Of a stretch of 64,000 nucleotides of DNA, positions 9,131-17,938 are shown piece by piece; the stretch's first letter is position 1, and the number at the start of each line of letters is the position of its first letter. Made by a program: the position numbers and the translations under genes. The notes beneath the pieces were generated by a model. It saw only the letters and a list, made by a program, of their open reading frames with translations, ran no database searches and was not told the DNA's origin. Origin of the DNA: Mesosutterella multiformis (GTDB lineage Bacteria; Pseudomonadota; Gammaproteobacteria; Burkholderiales; Burkholderiaceae_F); NCBI RefSeq assembly GCF_003402575.1, contig NZ_BGZJ01000001.1:1672501-1736500 (forward strand), written 5' to 3'.

Positions 9131-10066
9131 TTATGGAACACTCATCAGGAAGGCGTCGAGCTCTTCTTCAAACCGATGCGGACACTCTTCCTCAGGGGAA
9201 TGACCGCAGGGAAGAGCTGTGCCCCGGACATCGAGCGCCTTCCCGCGCCAGGTTTCCGGCACATCGTAAAGCTGCCCCACGGTGCCCTTCGCGCCCCACA
9301 CAAGGAAAAGCGGACAGCGGATCCGCTTCCCGCTGTCAGACGCGTCATCCTCGAGATCGATCGTTGCCGCTGCCCGGTAATCCTCGCAGATCGCGTGCAC
9401 CGTCCTGGGATCCCGGTAGCAGCGAAGGTATTCCTGCATCACCGGTTCTTCTGTCGCCCCCTCGGTCTTCAGCTGCCCCGCGATATGACGCCTGAGGAAA
9501 TACTCCGGATCCGAGAGGATCAGTTTCTCAGGAAAGGGCTCCGGCTGAATCAGAAAGAACCACCAGAAGTATCGGGTCGCAAATTCCTTATTGGTTCTTT
9601 CATACATTGTCGCGGTCGGCGCAATATCGATAAAGGTGGCGCTTGAAAGCATCTCAGGGTAGTCGAGCGCGAAACGGTGCCCGACCCGTCCCCCTCGGTC
9701 ATGCCCCACGAGATCAAATGGAGGGAGCGATAAGCCACGGGCGAGTTCCGCGATATCGGACGCCATTTCGCGCTTTGAGTACGGGCGGTGATCCGGCGTG
9801 CTTTCAGGCTTTGAACTGTCACCGTACCCGCGGAGATCGGGAAGGATGACCAGACGGTCCTTCGCGAAGAACGGCGCGACCTTCCGCCAGATCACGTGGG
9901 TATGAGGATGCCCATGCAGCATCACAAGCGGCCGCTTCCTGGAATAGCGGGGACCGCCGATCGCAGTTCTGAGAGTGATGCCGTTCGGAAGCTCGGCATC
10001 CACAAGCCGGAACCCAGGAACAAACGCAGAATTCCCCGCGTCACGGAGCGTGAAGGTTTTAGCCAT
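9131..10066 (-). CDS. Alpha/beta hydrolase related to haloacetate dehalogenases
   Basis: The 311-aa protein resembles fluoroacetate/haloacetate dehalogenases over its whole length. Seen directly: HGHPHTH (oxyanion loop, residues 51-57), PDLRGYGDSSKPES, the nucleophile Asp123 in GHDRGGR with carboxylate-binding Arg124 and Arg127, Asp147 in FIDIAPT, CEDYR with Tyr230, and the catalytic His289 in CGHSPEEE. The halide pocket of characterised fluoroacetate dehalogenases is His-Trp-Tyr; here the His position is Phe167 (RYFWW), with Trp168 and Tyr230 kept. An Asp nucleophile supports dehalogenase or epoxide-hydrolase-type chemistry, but the lost His argues against efficient fluoride release. The substrate is unknown. 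It is monocistronic. Confidence 0.8.
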   Translation of the reverse strand: MAKTFTLRDAGNSAFVPGFRLVDAELPNGITLRTAIGGPRYSRKRPLVMLHGHPHTHVIWRKVAPFFAKDRLVILPDLRGYGDSSKPESTPDHRPYSKREMASDIAELARGLSLPPFDLVGHDRGGRVGHRFALDYPEMLSSATFIDIAPTATMYERTNKEFATRYFWWFFLIQPEPFPEKLILSDPEYFLRRHIAGQLKTEGATEEPVMQEYLRCYRDPRTVHAICEDYRAAATIDLEDDASDSGKRIRCPLFLVWGAKGTVGQLYDVPETWRGKALDVRGTALPCGHSPEEECPHRFEEELDAFLMSVP

Positions 10067-10246
10067 CTGATCGACCTTTCTTATTAGCCAGACTGAAGGA
10101 TACGTTAGACCAGAGAGCCGAAATTTTCAAAAGGAAACGCACCGGATCCCCTGCTGAATGGGACTTCCGTCAAAAAAAATTTGTTCGGGCAATGTACGAA
10201 ATCTCTCCCCGGTTTTATCATTAGCACAACCGCGAGATCCCCCCCG

Positions 10247-10873
10247 ATGAAAAAACTCTATTTTGTTATTGCCGCTGGCCTGGCCGCTCTTTCCGCGACA
10301 CTCGCCTTTGCGGCTGATCCTATTACTGAATTTCTGCTCCACTCCGACCGGGCAACGGTGAGCGTGCCGGACGCGCCTGCTCTCACGCAGTCGAAACCCG
10401 CGCTGCAGCAGAAGCTTCTTGATGTCGAAGTGAATCCGAAGGACGACGCCTTCCAGCTCGAGGCTCCTTTCAAGGGCGGCAAAGTGGCCCCTGAAACCGT
10501 GGCAGCCCGATTCCGCGACGTCCGCGGTCTGATGCTCCGGGTCTGCCAGCAGCCCTCAAATCAGGCTTATTTCAGCAAGACCCCCTGTATCGCATCTGAA
10601 CTCACTGACGCTCAGGCCTCCGACTCCGCCAAAGCGTCTCCCGCGGAAGTGAAAGCCGCGAACCGTGTCTTCCAGCAGATTGCCGCGATCAACGACAAGA
10701 CCCGGCAGATGATGATTGCCTCCGGCGTTGACACACATGAAGCCGCGGTGAAACAAAGCGAAGCCCAGATTGACCCCAAAGTGAAAGCGAATCAGGATGC
10801 CCTGATATCCGGGAAGATCTCCTGGGGCGAATATAACCGCACCCGCATGACACTCACCCGCCGGGCGCGGTAA
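10247..10873 (+). CDS. Exported protein of unknown function
   Basis: I do not recognise this 208-aa protein. The start is set at MKKLYFVIAAG because it gives a clean signal peptide ending LAFAAD. The mature part is rich in Ala, Gln and Lys and predicted soluble, with two cysteines in CQQPSNQAYFSKTPC (about residues 108-122) that could form a disulfide in the periplasm. The C-terminus is basic (TRMTLTRRAR). It lies 52 bp before the purine permease on the same strand and may share its transcript. No strong ribosome binding site is visible, so the start is moderately certain. Confidence 0.7.
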   Translation: MKKLYFVIAAGLAALSATLAFAADPITEFLLHSDRATVSVPDAPALTQSKPALQQKLLDVEVNPKDDAFQLEAPFKGGKVAPETVAARFRDVRGLMLRVCQQPSNQAYFSKTPCIASELTDAQASDSAKASPAEVKAANRVFQQIAAINDKTRQMMIASGVDTHEAAVKQSEAQIDPKVKANQDALISGKISWGEYNRTRMTLTRRAR

Positions 10874-10925
10874 CCGATTTCCTATAAAACCATCCTCAAA
10901 CTTTCTCTTCGGAGAGGCACCACAA

Positions 10926-12239
10926 GTGAATGAGCTTCTAAACCGGTATTTCAAAATCGAGGCTGCCGGCTCGAACGTCAGGCGGGAGATTCTCGCAGGC
11001 GTCACGACTTTCGTGACGATGTGTTATCTGCTCGCCGTTGTCCCTGGCATGCTGTCCAACACAGGCATCGCGTTCGGCGACGCTTTCGTGTCAACGGTAT
11101 GGATCACCGTGATCGCGACGCTCATCATGGGCCTCTGGGCTAATTTCCCGGTCGCTGTCGCCCCGGGTCTCGGCATCAGCGCCTTCTTCTCTTTCATCGT
11201 CTGCGGACCGATGGGGTTCACCTGGCAGGCAGGCTTCGCCGCGGTGCTCATCTCCGGCATCATCTTCTCTCTCCTCACCTTCACCCGCATCCGGCAGCTG
11301 ATTATCAATTCGGTTCCGATGTCCATGAAGTCCGCGATTCCGGCCGGTATTGGCTTCTTCATCGCGTTCATCGGCATGAAGAACTGCGGTCTCATTGTGG
11401 GGGATAAGACGTCCTTCGTGACGCTTGGCAACCTCTGGGATCCGAAGGTTTTCCTCACCGTGATCTGCGTGATCATCATCGGCGCTCTGATTGCCCGCGG
11501 GACGAAGGGTGCCATGATTATCGGTATGGCGATCATCACCGTGGTCGGTTTCGTCTTCGGCGCCACTCCGCTCCCGGACCTTGCCGCTGAATTCGCGAAA
11601 CCGATCAAGCTTTTCCCGACCGCAACGGCGTTCCAGCTGGATTTCGGCGGTCTGATGAAGCATTCGGTTGTGGTCGTACTCTTCACGCTCTGCTTTATTG
11701 ACCTCTTTGATAACCTCGGCACGCTGATCGGTGTCTGTTCAAAGGCAGGCTACGTGTCCGCTGACGGCAAGATCCGCGGCATCGACCGCGCCCTGATGTC
11801 GGACTCCATCGGTACGCTCTGTTCCGGTCTCCTCGGCTGCACCACCGCGACGACCTATCTCGAAAGCGTTTCAGGCGTTGCCGCTGGCGGCCGCACCGGC
11901 CTCACTGCTGTGACGGTGGCTGTGCTCTTTGCCCTTTCTCTCTTCCTCGCTCCGATCCTTTCGATCGTTCCGGTCTACGCCACATCAGCCGCCCTCATGA
12001 TCGTCGGCGCCATGATGATGGGGACGCTGCGCGCCATCAACTGGGATGACTTCACGGACGCCCTCCCCGCTTTCCTCACCGTTATCTCGATGCCGCTCAC
12101 GTTCAACATCGCGACCGGCCTCGGTATCGGCTTCATCTCCTATATCGCGGTCAAGGTTCTCACCCGCCGCTGGAAGGATATCAACCCGACGATGTGCGTT
12201 CTCGCGGTGCTCTTCGGCATCAGCTTCGCGCTTCGTTAA
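10926..12239 (+). CDS. NCS2-family purine permease (AzgA/GhxP type)
   Basis: This 437-aa inner-membrane protein of the nucleobase-ascorbate superfamily belongs to the AzgA-like branch (hypoxanthine, guanine or adenine uptake with protons). Seen: the N-terminal NRYFKIEAAGSNVRREILAG and TTFVTMCYLLAVVP typical of this branch, about 12-14 hydrophobic segments, FIDLFDNLGTLIG near residue 258, and GCTTATTYLESVSGVAAGGR near residue 302, both diagnostic. The start is GTG at 10926, preceded by GGAGAGG at good distance; the ATG at 10930 is out of frame. A strong terminator follows. Confidence 0.92.
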   Translation: MNELLNRYFKIEAAGSNVRREILAGVTTFVTMCYLLAVVPGMLSNTGIAFGDAFVSTVWITVIATLIMGLWANFPVAVAPGLGISAFFSFIVCGPMGFTWQAGFAAVLISGIIFSLLTFTRIRQLIINSVPMSMKSAIPAGIGFFIAFIGMKNCGLIVGDKTSFVTLGNLWDPKVFLTVICVIIIGALIARGTKGAMIIGMAIITVVGFVFGATPLPDLAAEFAKPIKLFPTATAFQLDFGGLMKHSVVVVLFTLCFIDLFDNLGTLIGVCSKAGYVSADGKIRGIDRALMSDSIGTLCSGLLGCTTATTYLESVSGVAAGGRTGLTAVTVAVLFALSLFLAPILSIVPVYATSAALMIVGAMMMGTLRAINWDDFTDALPAFLTVISMPLTFNIATGLGIGFISYIAVKVLTRRWKDINPTMCVLAVLFGISFALR

Positions 12240-12259
12240 CCGCGGTTGACTGAAAACGC

Positions 12260-12302
12260 AATCCCCCGGATGCGCTGAATAGCGGTCCGGGGGATTTTTT
12301 TG
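12260..12302 (+). terminator. Terminator after purine permease
   Basis: AATCCCCCGGA (12260-12270) pairs with TCCGGGGGATT (12286-12296), followed by seven T. This is a classic intrinsic terminator. Confidence 0.93.
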
Positions 12303-12377
12303 ACAACTTCGGTGTTTACAACTTTCCAAATTTGTAATACTTAACCGGAAAAAAGTGTAAGCAAATCATTAGGGTAC

Positions 12378-12415
12378 TGGACTATTCCAAACACACGATG
12401 TAATATAGTGTGTGT
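12378..12415 (+). promoter_or_regulatory. Promoter with overlapping inverted repeat before small basic protein
   Basis: TGGACT (12378-12383), 17 bases, then TAATAT (12401-12406) is a plausible sigma-70 promoter. ACACAC (12391-12396) and GTGTGT (12408-12413) flank the -10 as an inverted repeat, well placed for an operator, perhaps bound by the product of the next gene. Confidence 0.5.
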
Positions 12416-12433
12416 AATAAGAGAGAAAACAAA

Positions 12434-12658
12434 ATGCCCGAAATTCAAACCAGAACTTATATGCCCCAACCCCTTAGCGGAGAGAAACGGCGCCGCGGCC
12501 GCCCGCTGTCAGGGCATGCGAAGGACATCGTCCTTCACATCCGCTGCACCCCCAAGCAGAAAGAGATGTTTCTGAGGCTTGGCGGCGCAGACTGGCTGCG
12601 CTCGTTCCTCGACACTGTTGGAGAGGCATTCGACAAGAAGCCGGAAGAAGTTGAGTAG
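12434..12658 (+). CDS. Small basic protein, possible ribbon-helix-helix-type regulator
   Basis: This is a 74-aa protein starting at MPEIQTR. It contains KRRRGRPLSGH (residues 19-29), an AT-hook-like basic patch, then a short beta-like segment IVLHIRCTPKQKEMFLRLGG and ADWLRSFLD. The order of strand then two helices, with the phrase LGGADWLRSFLD, resembles small plasmid- or phage-type DNA-binding proteins. The function is inferred only. It has its own promoter and terminator, so it is a single-gene unit. AAGAGAG precedes the ATG as a ribosome binding site. Confidence 0.6.
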   Translation: MPEIQTRTYMPQPLSGEKRRRGRPLSGHAKDIVLHIRCTPKQKEMFLRLGGADWLRSFLDTVGEAFDKKPEEVE

Positions 12659-12688
12659 CACCGGTCTTCTCCACATCCCCCATGACAG

Positions 12689-12720
12689 CACCCCGAAGCC
12701 CGGCACTTCGGGGTGTTTCT
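12689..12720 (+). terminator. Terminator after small basic protein
   Basis: CACCCCGAAG (12689-12698) pairs with CTTCGGGGTG (12706-12715), followed by TTTCTGTTTCTG. It probably ends the upstream single-gene transcript. Confidence 0.8.
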
Positions 12721-12902
12721 GTTTCTGAGGATGACACTCACCTGACCCTGCCTTCCGGTTCCACAGGCGGTATCAGATATCCTCCGTGAAACCCCTGAAA
12801 TACTCTGTAAACACCGCACCTTCCCCGTTACAAAGACAATGCGGCATTTGCACGCCTCTTCTATAGACTTCCAGTTATGCAATTAACCTCAGGAGCAAAA
12901 CC

Positions 12903-13475
12903 ATGAAGAAGTCTTCCAAGATCATTCTCAGCGCTCTCGCCTCAGCCGGCGTTCTCGCCGCGGCAGCCACCGCCTGGGCCTACCCGGCTGGCGGTCAGCC
13001 TCAGGCGGGGTACCCCTGCCCTGCAGGCGGCCCGATGCTCGGACCGGGCCCGGTGATGCCTCAGGGGGCTCAGGGTAAAGTGGATCCCGCTTATATGAAC
13101 CAGATTTCCAAGCACATCGCCGAAGGGCTCAAGATCACGAGCGCCCAGCAGGGGGTGTTTGACGCCTGGATGAAAGCGGTGACCAATATGGCGAACACTC
13201 GCTACGAAGCCCGCCAGGCCATGCTCGGTGCAGAAAGCCGTCAGCAGGCGCTTGAAGCCCGCGCGAAGGTCATGCGTGAAGCGTCGGATAACCTCTCGGC
13301 TCTCGCCTCTGCCCGCAAGAACCTGATGAATTCGCTTTCCGCGGATCAGAAGGAAATCTTCCTGCAGTATGAGTTCGGCCATCACGCCGGCAGCATGATG
13401 GGCGGATACGGCCCCCATATGGGCGGCTTTGGTCCCGGCCCGATGATGAACGGCGGACACGGCTGCGGCTGGTAA
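12903..13475 (+). CDS. Spy/LTXXQ-like periplasmic protein with Gly/Met/His-rich tail
   Basis: The protein has 190 aa and a signal peptide ending ATAWAYP. The helical middle carries two LTXXQ-like segments, LKITSAQQGVFDAW and LNSLSADQKEIF written with gaps (about residues 75-90 and 140-155), the pattern of Spy/CpxP-type periplasmic chaperones and metal-stress proteins. The C-terminus is rich in Gly, Met, Pro and His (GGYGPHMGGFGPGPMM, then GHGCGW), and the N-terminal mature part also has Met/Pro/Gly repeats; such tails can bind copper or other soft metals, which is inference. AGGAGC lies just before the ATG. It is a single gene with its own terminator. Confidence 0.75.
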   Translation: MKKSSKIILSALASAGVLAAAATAWAYPAGGQPQAGYPCPAGGPMLGPGPVMPQGAQGKVDPAYMNQISKHIAEGLKITSAQQGVFDAWMKAVTNMANTRYEARQAMLGAESRQQALEARAKVMREASDNLSALASARKNLMNSLSADQKEIFLQYEFGHHAGSMMGGYGPHMGGFGPGPMMNGGHGCGW

Positions 13476-13513
13476 AAAGCCTCTCTGTGCCCTCTTGGCG
13501 GCACAGAAAATTT

Positions 13514-13547
13514 AGGGAGAAGCAGAAATGCTTCTCCCTTATTTTTT
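13514..13547 (+). terminator. Terminator after Spy-like gene
   Basis: AGGGAGAAGCA (13514-13524) and TGCTTCTCCCT (13529-13539) form a perfect 11-bp stem with a GAAA loop, followed by a T-rich run. Confidence 0.95.
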
Positions 13548-13785
13548 ATCTTGTAATTTTTTCTTTTTTCCAACCGCTATTGATCGATTTACAACTAAAG
13601 GTTAGTTAAGCGTAGGTTAACGATTCAACCCTCTGCTGTCCCTCTTCCTATTCCAGATTTGACTTTTCTTTCGAATTTTCTGGTTACAGCACAATTTATC
13701 GTTATTTAGATTAAATTTTTAACAATAACTAGTAGGTCAATAGTGTGAACTTCTAGATCAAAAAACGTATACGGGCCTCGTTAAT

Positions 13786-13799
13786 TTGACCTATATCAA
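13786..13799. promoter_or_regulatory. FNR/ANR-type box, adhesin locus 1
   Basis: TTGAC-CTAT-ATCAA differs from the FNR consensus TTGAT-N4-ATCAA at one base. It ends 322 bases before the -10 box of locus 1. Related boxes lie at nearly the same distance in loci 2 and 3. Confidence 0.65.
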
Positions 13800-13831
13800 T
13801 AAAACATCAGATTCAACTTAGTTGATTTTCG

Positions 13832-13854
13832 TTGCATTGTTGTAAACAATGCAA
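13832..13854. repeat. Perfect inverted repeat in leader 1
   Basis: TTGCATTGTT (13832-13841), a 3-base spacer, then AACAATGCAA (13845-13854). This may be an operator for a dimeric regulator or an RNA hairpin if the leader is transcribed. It starts 33 bases after the FNR-type box. No equally good copy was found in the other two leaders. Confidence 0.6.
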
Positions 13855-14051
13855 TCAACAAAAATACATTTCCTGTCAAACTTATAGCTTTGCTATTTGT
13901 CCAATTTATTGCGCAGATTCTGTTCATATATCGCTGATATCAAAAGTTAACAGAATGATTATTTAAGTAATTTTTCTGTTTTTTTGATTGTTTCAATTTA
14001 CGTAACAATTTTTTGCTGGTTTTGAAAATTATCAAGTTACTCTCAGCGTTA

Positions 14052-14102
14052 GTGATTGCATTTATTGAAAATATTTACGAAGTTGGTAAATGCAAAAATC
14101 AC
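14052..14102. repeat. Two-part inverted repeat in leader 1
   Basis: GTGATT-GCATTTA (from 14052) pairs with TAAATGC (14087-14093) and, after a 3-base bulge, AATCAC (14097-14102). The left arm contains the shared 15-base motif. It lies just upstream of the -10 box and could be an operator. Confidence 0.5.
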
Positions 14103-14126
14103 AAATTTCAATGGGTTATCTATACT
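14055..14126 (+). promoter_or_regulatory. Shared 15-base motif and -10 box, adhesin locus 1
   Basis: ATTGCATTTATTGAA (14055-14069) matches the three-locus consensus ATTGCAWTWAWTGAA. After 51 bases comes TATACT (14121-14126) as the probable -10 box; no good -35 box is present, which suggests activator dependence. The start codon is 46 bases further on, preceded by AGAAGGAA. Confidence 0.55.
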
Positions 14127-14172
14127 GAAATTACAGAAGTTAACAATAACGTAAACACAGAAGGAACCAGCC

Positions 14173-17100
14173 ATGACAAGCAAAATTACTAAAAAAGCGT
14201 TCCACGTGCCTCCCCCCTCCCGGCAGGAGGTCAGTATGCAGAATCACACCGGAAAGAACGCATTCCGGTTCTCCCTCTCCATTCTCGCCGCAGCAATCCT
14301 GGCGACCACGTCAGTAACAGCGTTTGCGGCTGATGTCGCTGCAGGTACCGGCCCGGGGCTTTCTGTAGGAGCAAACAGCTCCACGGCAAAAGCCAATCAG
14401 ATCGCGATTGGCAGCGGTGCCGCGGCGACTATGTATTCAAGTAGCAACAATGACGACTCCAGCATCGCTATCGGCAAGAATGCTACAACTTCATCCGAAG
14501 GCGGCACTAAGGCTATCGCTGTTTCGTTTGATTTCTCTGGCGGTTCGGGCGGGATTGCGATCGGGGAAAATTCAAGCGCAATCAATGGATCAACGGTTAT
14601 TGGCTAGCATGACTACACCGGGGCCTTGGGGGACGTCAATATCAACGGAACAGGCACAGGCAATACGTATGGAGACCTGCAGTACGCCGTAGGCGCAACC
14701 AGTGTTGGCTATAACACCTATACCGCAGGGCAGTTCGCAACCTCGGTCGGTGCCTATAACGTTAATTCGACAAATTATTTCTTAGCCAATACAAATACCA
14801 TCAACGGTAAAAGCACAGTTTCCCAAGGATTCGGCGCTACTATTCTCGGTTCGCTGAACAGTAATGAATCCCGGAATTCCCAGTCAGTTGTTTCGGGTAT
14901 GGCTAACAGTATTGTTGGTGTTGCAAACCGGGTTTCAAATGCTTCCGGCGCGCTTGTCTTTGGTGCCGGAAACCAGATTACAAATTCTCTGCAGAATGAC
15001 GACACGCTCTCAGGAGTTTTGCCAACTAGCAAATGGGATCTTTTAAGCATGCCTTGGAATGCCTCGGATTTTGCTGCAAAACTTCGTGAACTCGTCAAAA
15101 ATTCGGACGGCGGCGGCTCTACCCTTGCAATTGGCGGTGCCAACACGGCTGACTGGACTCTGGAAACGGCCCTGCTGGGTGTCGGAAATACCGTAACAGG
15201 TTCGGCAGAAAACCCAAGTGCTTTCAACCTGATCACCGGTTTTGCGAACACCGCTGACGAGATCACTCATGTCACAGTTATTGGTTCCGGCAATACCGTT
15301 TCGACAGGAACATCCGACATTGTTATCGGCGACAACCACACCTTAACTTCTACAACCGGTGCGGTCGTACTGGGATCTGCTACTGAGACGACAGAAATTT
15401 CTGACGCTGATAATTTTGTATCTATCGGCACTGACAGCAATGCGAGTGCCACAGACACAATTGCACTTGGTACCTCCTCCAGTGCGACCACTGCTGATGC
15501 TGTCGCAATTGGAAAGTCCAGCAACGCGACTGCACAGGACAGCGTCGCAATCGGCACCTCTGCCAGCGCAACCGCCCAGGACAGTTATGCTATCGGAACC
15601 TCTGCAGTCGCCAGTGGGAAGAGCGGATTGGCAATTGGAAACACCGCTAGCGCTCAGGGCGATGGCTCAAATGCCATTGGCTATCAGGTAATATCGAAGG
15701 GGCCTTTCTCTTCTGCCTTTGGTTTCCAGAGTCTCGCTAACGCATCAGACTCCTTGGCTGTTGGCTACATATCCAAAGCGTATGGTGTGGACTCTTTAGC
15801 TATTGGTTCGCAAAATACGGCTCTCGCCAGTCAATCGGTTGCTCTTGGCTACAAAGCTGTGGCTGGAGCTCTGGGGGCGGATAACAAAATCGCTGGTCTG
15901 TCCAGTGTGTCTATCGGCAGCTACACGAAAACCAAAGGTTCGTACTCGGTAGCTATCGGTTACAACACAACAGCATCCACTATCGGTGACATTGCATTAG
16001 GTAACACCGCAACAGCTTCTGGTGGCGGGACTGTAGCGCTTGGCACACAGGCTCAAACGAATGGGCTTTATGCTGTAGCCATTGGCACAAATTCGGCCGC
16101 TAATTCGCCATCCTCTGTGGCTCTGGGTACAAACTCCACCGCTTCTGTCAGCGGTAGCGTTGCAATCGGCGCTGGTTCAGTCGCTAACCGCGCAGCTGGC
16201 GTAGCCGGTTACGAACCTCCACGAAGACTACCTCGACTAAGGTGGACGACTCCACCTGGACATCTACTGCAGCTGCGGTTGCTGTTGGTGATGCCGATGA
16301 AGGTGTGACGCGTCAGATTACTGGCGTAGCCGCCGGTTCCGAGGACACGGATGCAGTCAACGTGGCTCAGCTGCGGGCTGCGACATTGACGGCGATTAAT
16401 ACGTCCGCTAATACCACTACCGTTACTACCGATGACCCCAACCTCTCGGTTAAGTCTGAAACCGTAAAGCTTCCTATCACCTCTGAGGGTGAAGATCCCA
16501 CACCGGTTGCGGAAGCCTCTGGCAAGGATTACTCCGTAACCCTTAGTCAGGATCTGACGAACATGCACAGCGCCACCTTCAGTAATCCTGATGTCTCGTC
16601 CACGACGACCGTCATCAACACGAATGGCGTGACGATCACTGGCGGTACTTCAGGCACGGTTTCTCTTACTTCGACGGGCCTCAATAACGGCGGAAATAAG
16701 ATCACGAAAGTGGCTCCTGGCACCATCTCAGCAACCTCGAGCGACGCGGTCAATGGGGCTCAGCTCCACGAAACGAATGTGAACGTCCAGAAGAACGCGA
16801 CGAATATTGCCGCTAACCGGACGGACATCGATAACTCATGAACAAATACAACATCGGGCAGCAGGACCTGAAAGATCGCATCAACCGGGCGGGCGCAACG
16901 GCCGCGGCTCTTGCCGGACTTCATCCGCAGGATTACGACGAAGACCATAAGGTTTCCGGTTCTCTCGGTCTTGGCTTCTACCACGGAACCCAGGCTCTGG
17001 CGGTCGGTCTCTTCGTGCGGCCCACTGAAAACCTGATGTTCAACATCGGCGGTGCCTTCGCGTCGAATGACCACATGCTGAACCTCGGCGTCTCCTATCG

Positions 17101-17287
17101 CTTCGGTGACAACAGCATGGAAAAGAAGTCTCCGCAGCAGCTGCAGGAAGAGGTGACGTCTCTCAAGACTGAAAACACTGACCTCAGCGCGCGGCTCGCT
17201 ACCGCGAATGCCCGCATTGACTCTCAGGCCTCGGAACTCAAAGCCCTGAAAGCCCAGATTGCGGACATCCAGAAGCTTCTTCATTAA
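14173..17287 (+). pseudogene. Trimeric autotransporter adhesin, broken by one nonsense and two frameshifts (locus 1)
   Basis: This is a YadA/Hia-type surface adhesin closely related to the intact one downstream. The signal peptide region ends TAFAAD. The head is built of 14-residue repeats (AIGxxAxA type), followed by stalk, DAVNVAQLR neck-like motif, a barrel anchor (AGATAAALAGLHPQDYDED) and a C-terminal coiled coil ending ADIQKLLH. Comparison with locus 2 shows three lesions: TAG at 14605-14607 where the paralogue has Gln (GQHDYTG); loss of one base after 16217 (GYEP then STKTTSTK in another frame); and loss of one base near 16833 (DNLMNKYNIGQQD restored in a third frame). None lies in a homopolymer. 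Three independent lesions argue for a true pseudogene, or a silent donor for recombination with locus 2, rather than phase variation. Confidence 0.9.
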
Positions 17288-17307
17288 TACAGTCCATCGG
17301 ACTGGTT

Positions 17308-17418
17308 CCGGGGAACGCCGGGTTCCCCGGGCACCAGAAAACAGGATGGGGGATTAGCACAGAGTCCTGATTTCTGATGCCCTTTTATGGGAAGGTTTGA
17401 AAAAACCTTCCCTTTTTT
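17308..17418 (+). other. Conserved three-hairpin 3' RNA module, copy 1
   Basis: Three hairpins follow the adhesin stop. A: CCGGGGAAC (17308-17316), loop GCCGG, GTTCCCCGG (17322-17330). B: CAGAAA-A-CAGGA (17335-17346) with TCCTG-A-TTTCTG (17365-17376), apical loop with GGGGGA and GCA. C: terminator. The same architecture with covarying stems recurs at 20820 and 21751. The function is unknown: a structured 3' UTR, a stability element, or a source of small RNA. Confidence 0.7.
17389..17418 (+). terminator. Terminator of adhesin locus 1
   Basis: GGGAAGGTTT (17389-17398) pairs with AAACCTTCCC (17403-17412) and is followed by six T. It is hairpin C of the 3' module. Confidence 0.93.
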
Positions 17419-17552
17419 CGTTTAGCGGCACGGGACAGAAAACCGCCCCCTACAGTTTTCGGTTTCTCCCGGATCATCTTTCTCTTTCCTACGAATCTGG
17501 AGCGGCTTCGTAGTTCCAAAACACGTTTTTCAGTCCCGATCACTGGCGGTTT

Positions 17553-17566
17553 TTGACTTCAATCAA
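17553..17566. promoter_or_regulatory. FNR/ANR-type box, adhesin locus 2
   Basis: TTGAC-TTCA-ATCAA has one mismatch to the FNR consensus, the same variant half-site as in locus 1. It ends 324 bases before the -10 box. Confidence 0.65.
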
Positions 17567-17823
17567 CGTTTTTTGTTGTTGATATACATGCAACTATTTG
17601 AATTATTGAACTTTTTGCAATCAGAAAAACTGCCATTTCCTGCTTGCTCTTTATGCATGATGGTATACCGTTATTTCACCAGTGTTTGAATAATACCCCC
17701 TATGTTCCCTATTTAATCCCTTGTTTAAATGCATTTTTTCAATATACGTTGAATTATCCCCGGATTTTTGGACGTCAGTTATCGAAAAAACGTTGGATTT
17801 ATCAAATCCTCTTTCCCGTTCTT

Positions 17824-17895
17824 ATTGCATTTAATGAATGCATAACGAACATGAGATGATTGCTAAATCAACAACTTATGGCTCATTCATATAAT
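17824..17895 (+). promoter_or_regulatory. Shared 15-base motif and -10 box, adhesin locus 2
   Basis: ATTGCATTTAATGAA (17824-17838), 51 bases, then TATAAT (17890-17895). The adhesin ATG follows 43 bases later, after the ribosome site AGAGGAA. No clear -35 box is present. Confidence 0.6.
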
Positions 17896-17938
17896 TTTCC
17901 TCACAAAACTTAACAAAAAACACACAGAGGAAAATCTC

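Larger units (their letters stand above)
13548..14172. other. AT-rich leader of adhesin locus 1
   Basis: About 620 bp without a gene, strikingly AT-rich against GC-rich neighbours. It holds an FNR-type box, two inverted repeats, the shared 15-base motif and a -10 box (all listed separately). The right part is clearly related in sequence to the leaders of loci 2 and 3. Low GC and regulatory density suggest a target of a nucleoid silencer; that is inference. Confidence 0.75.
17419..17938. other. Leader of adhesin locus 2
   Basis: About 520 bp without a credible gene, AT-rich on the right. It contains an FNR-type box, the shared 15-base motif and a TATAAT box, and aligns in patches with leaders 1 and 3, for example ATTTCCTG shared with leader 1 and AACTGCCA shared with leader 3. 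Short open frames here have no similarity or ribosome site worth calling. Confidence 0.75.

Noticed and set aside
17644-17859. A 71-codon frame in leader 2
   Set aside because: AT-rich, no ribosome site, no counterpart in leaders 1 and 3, and it crosses the conserved 15-base motif.
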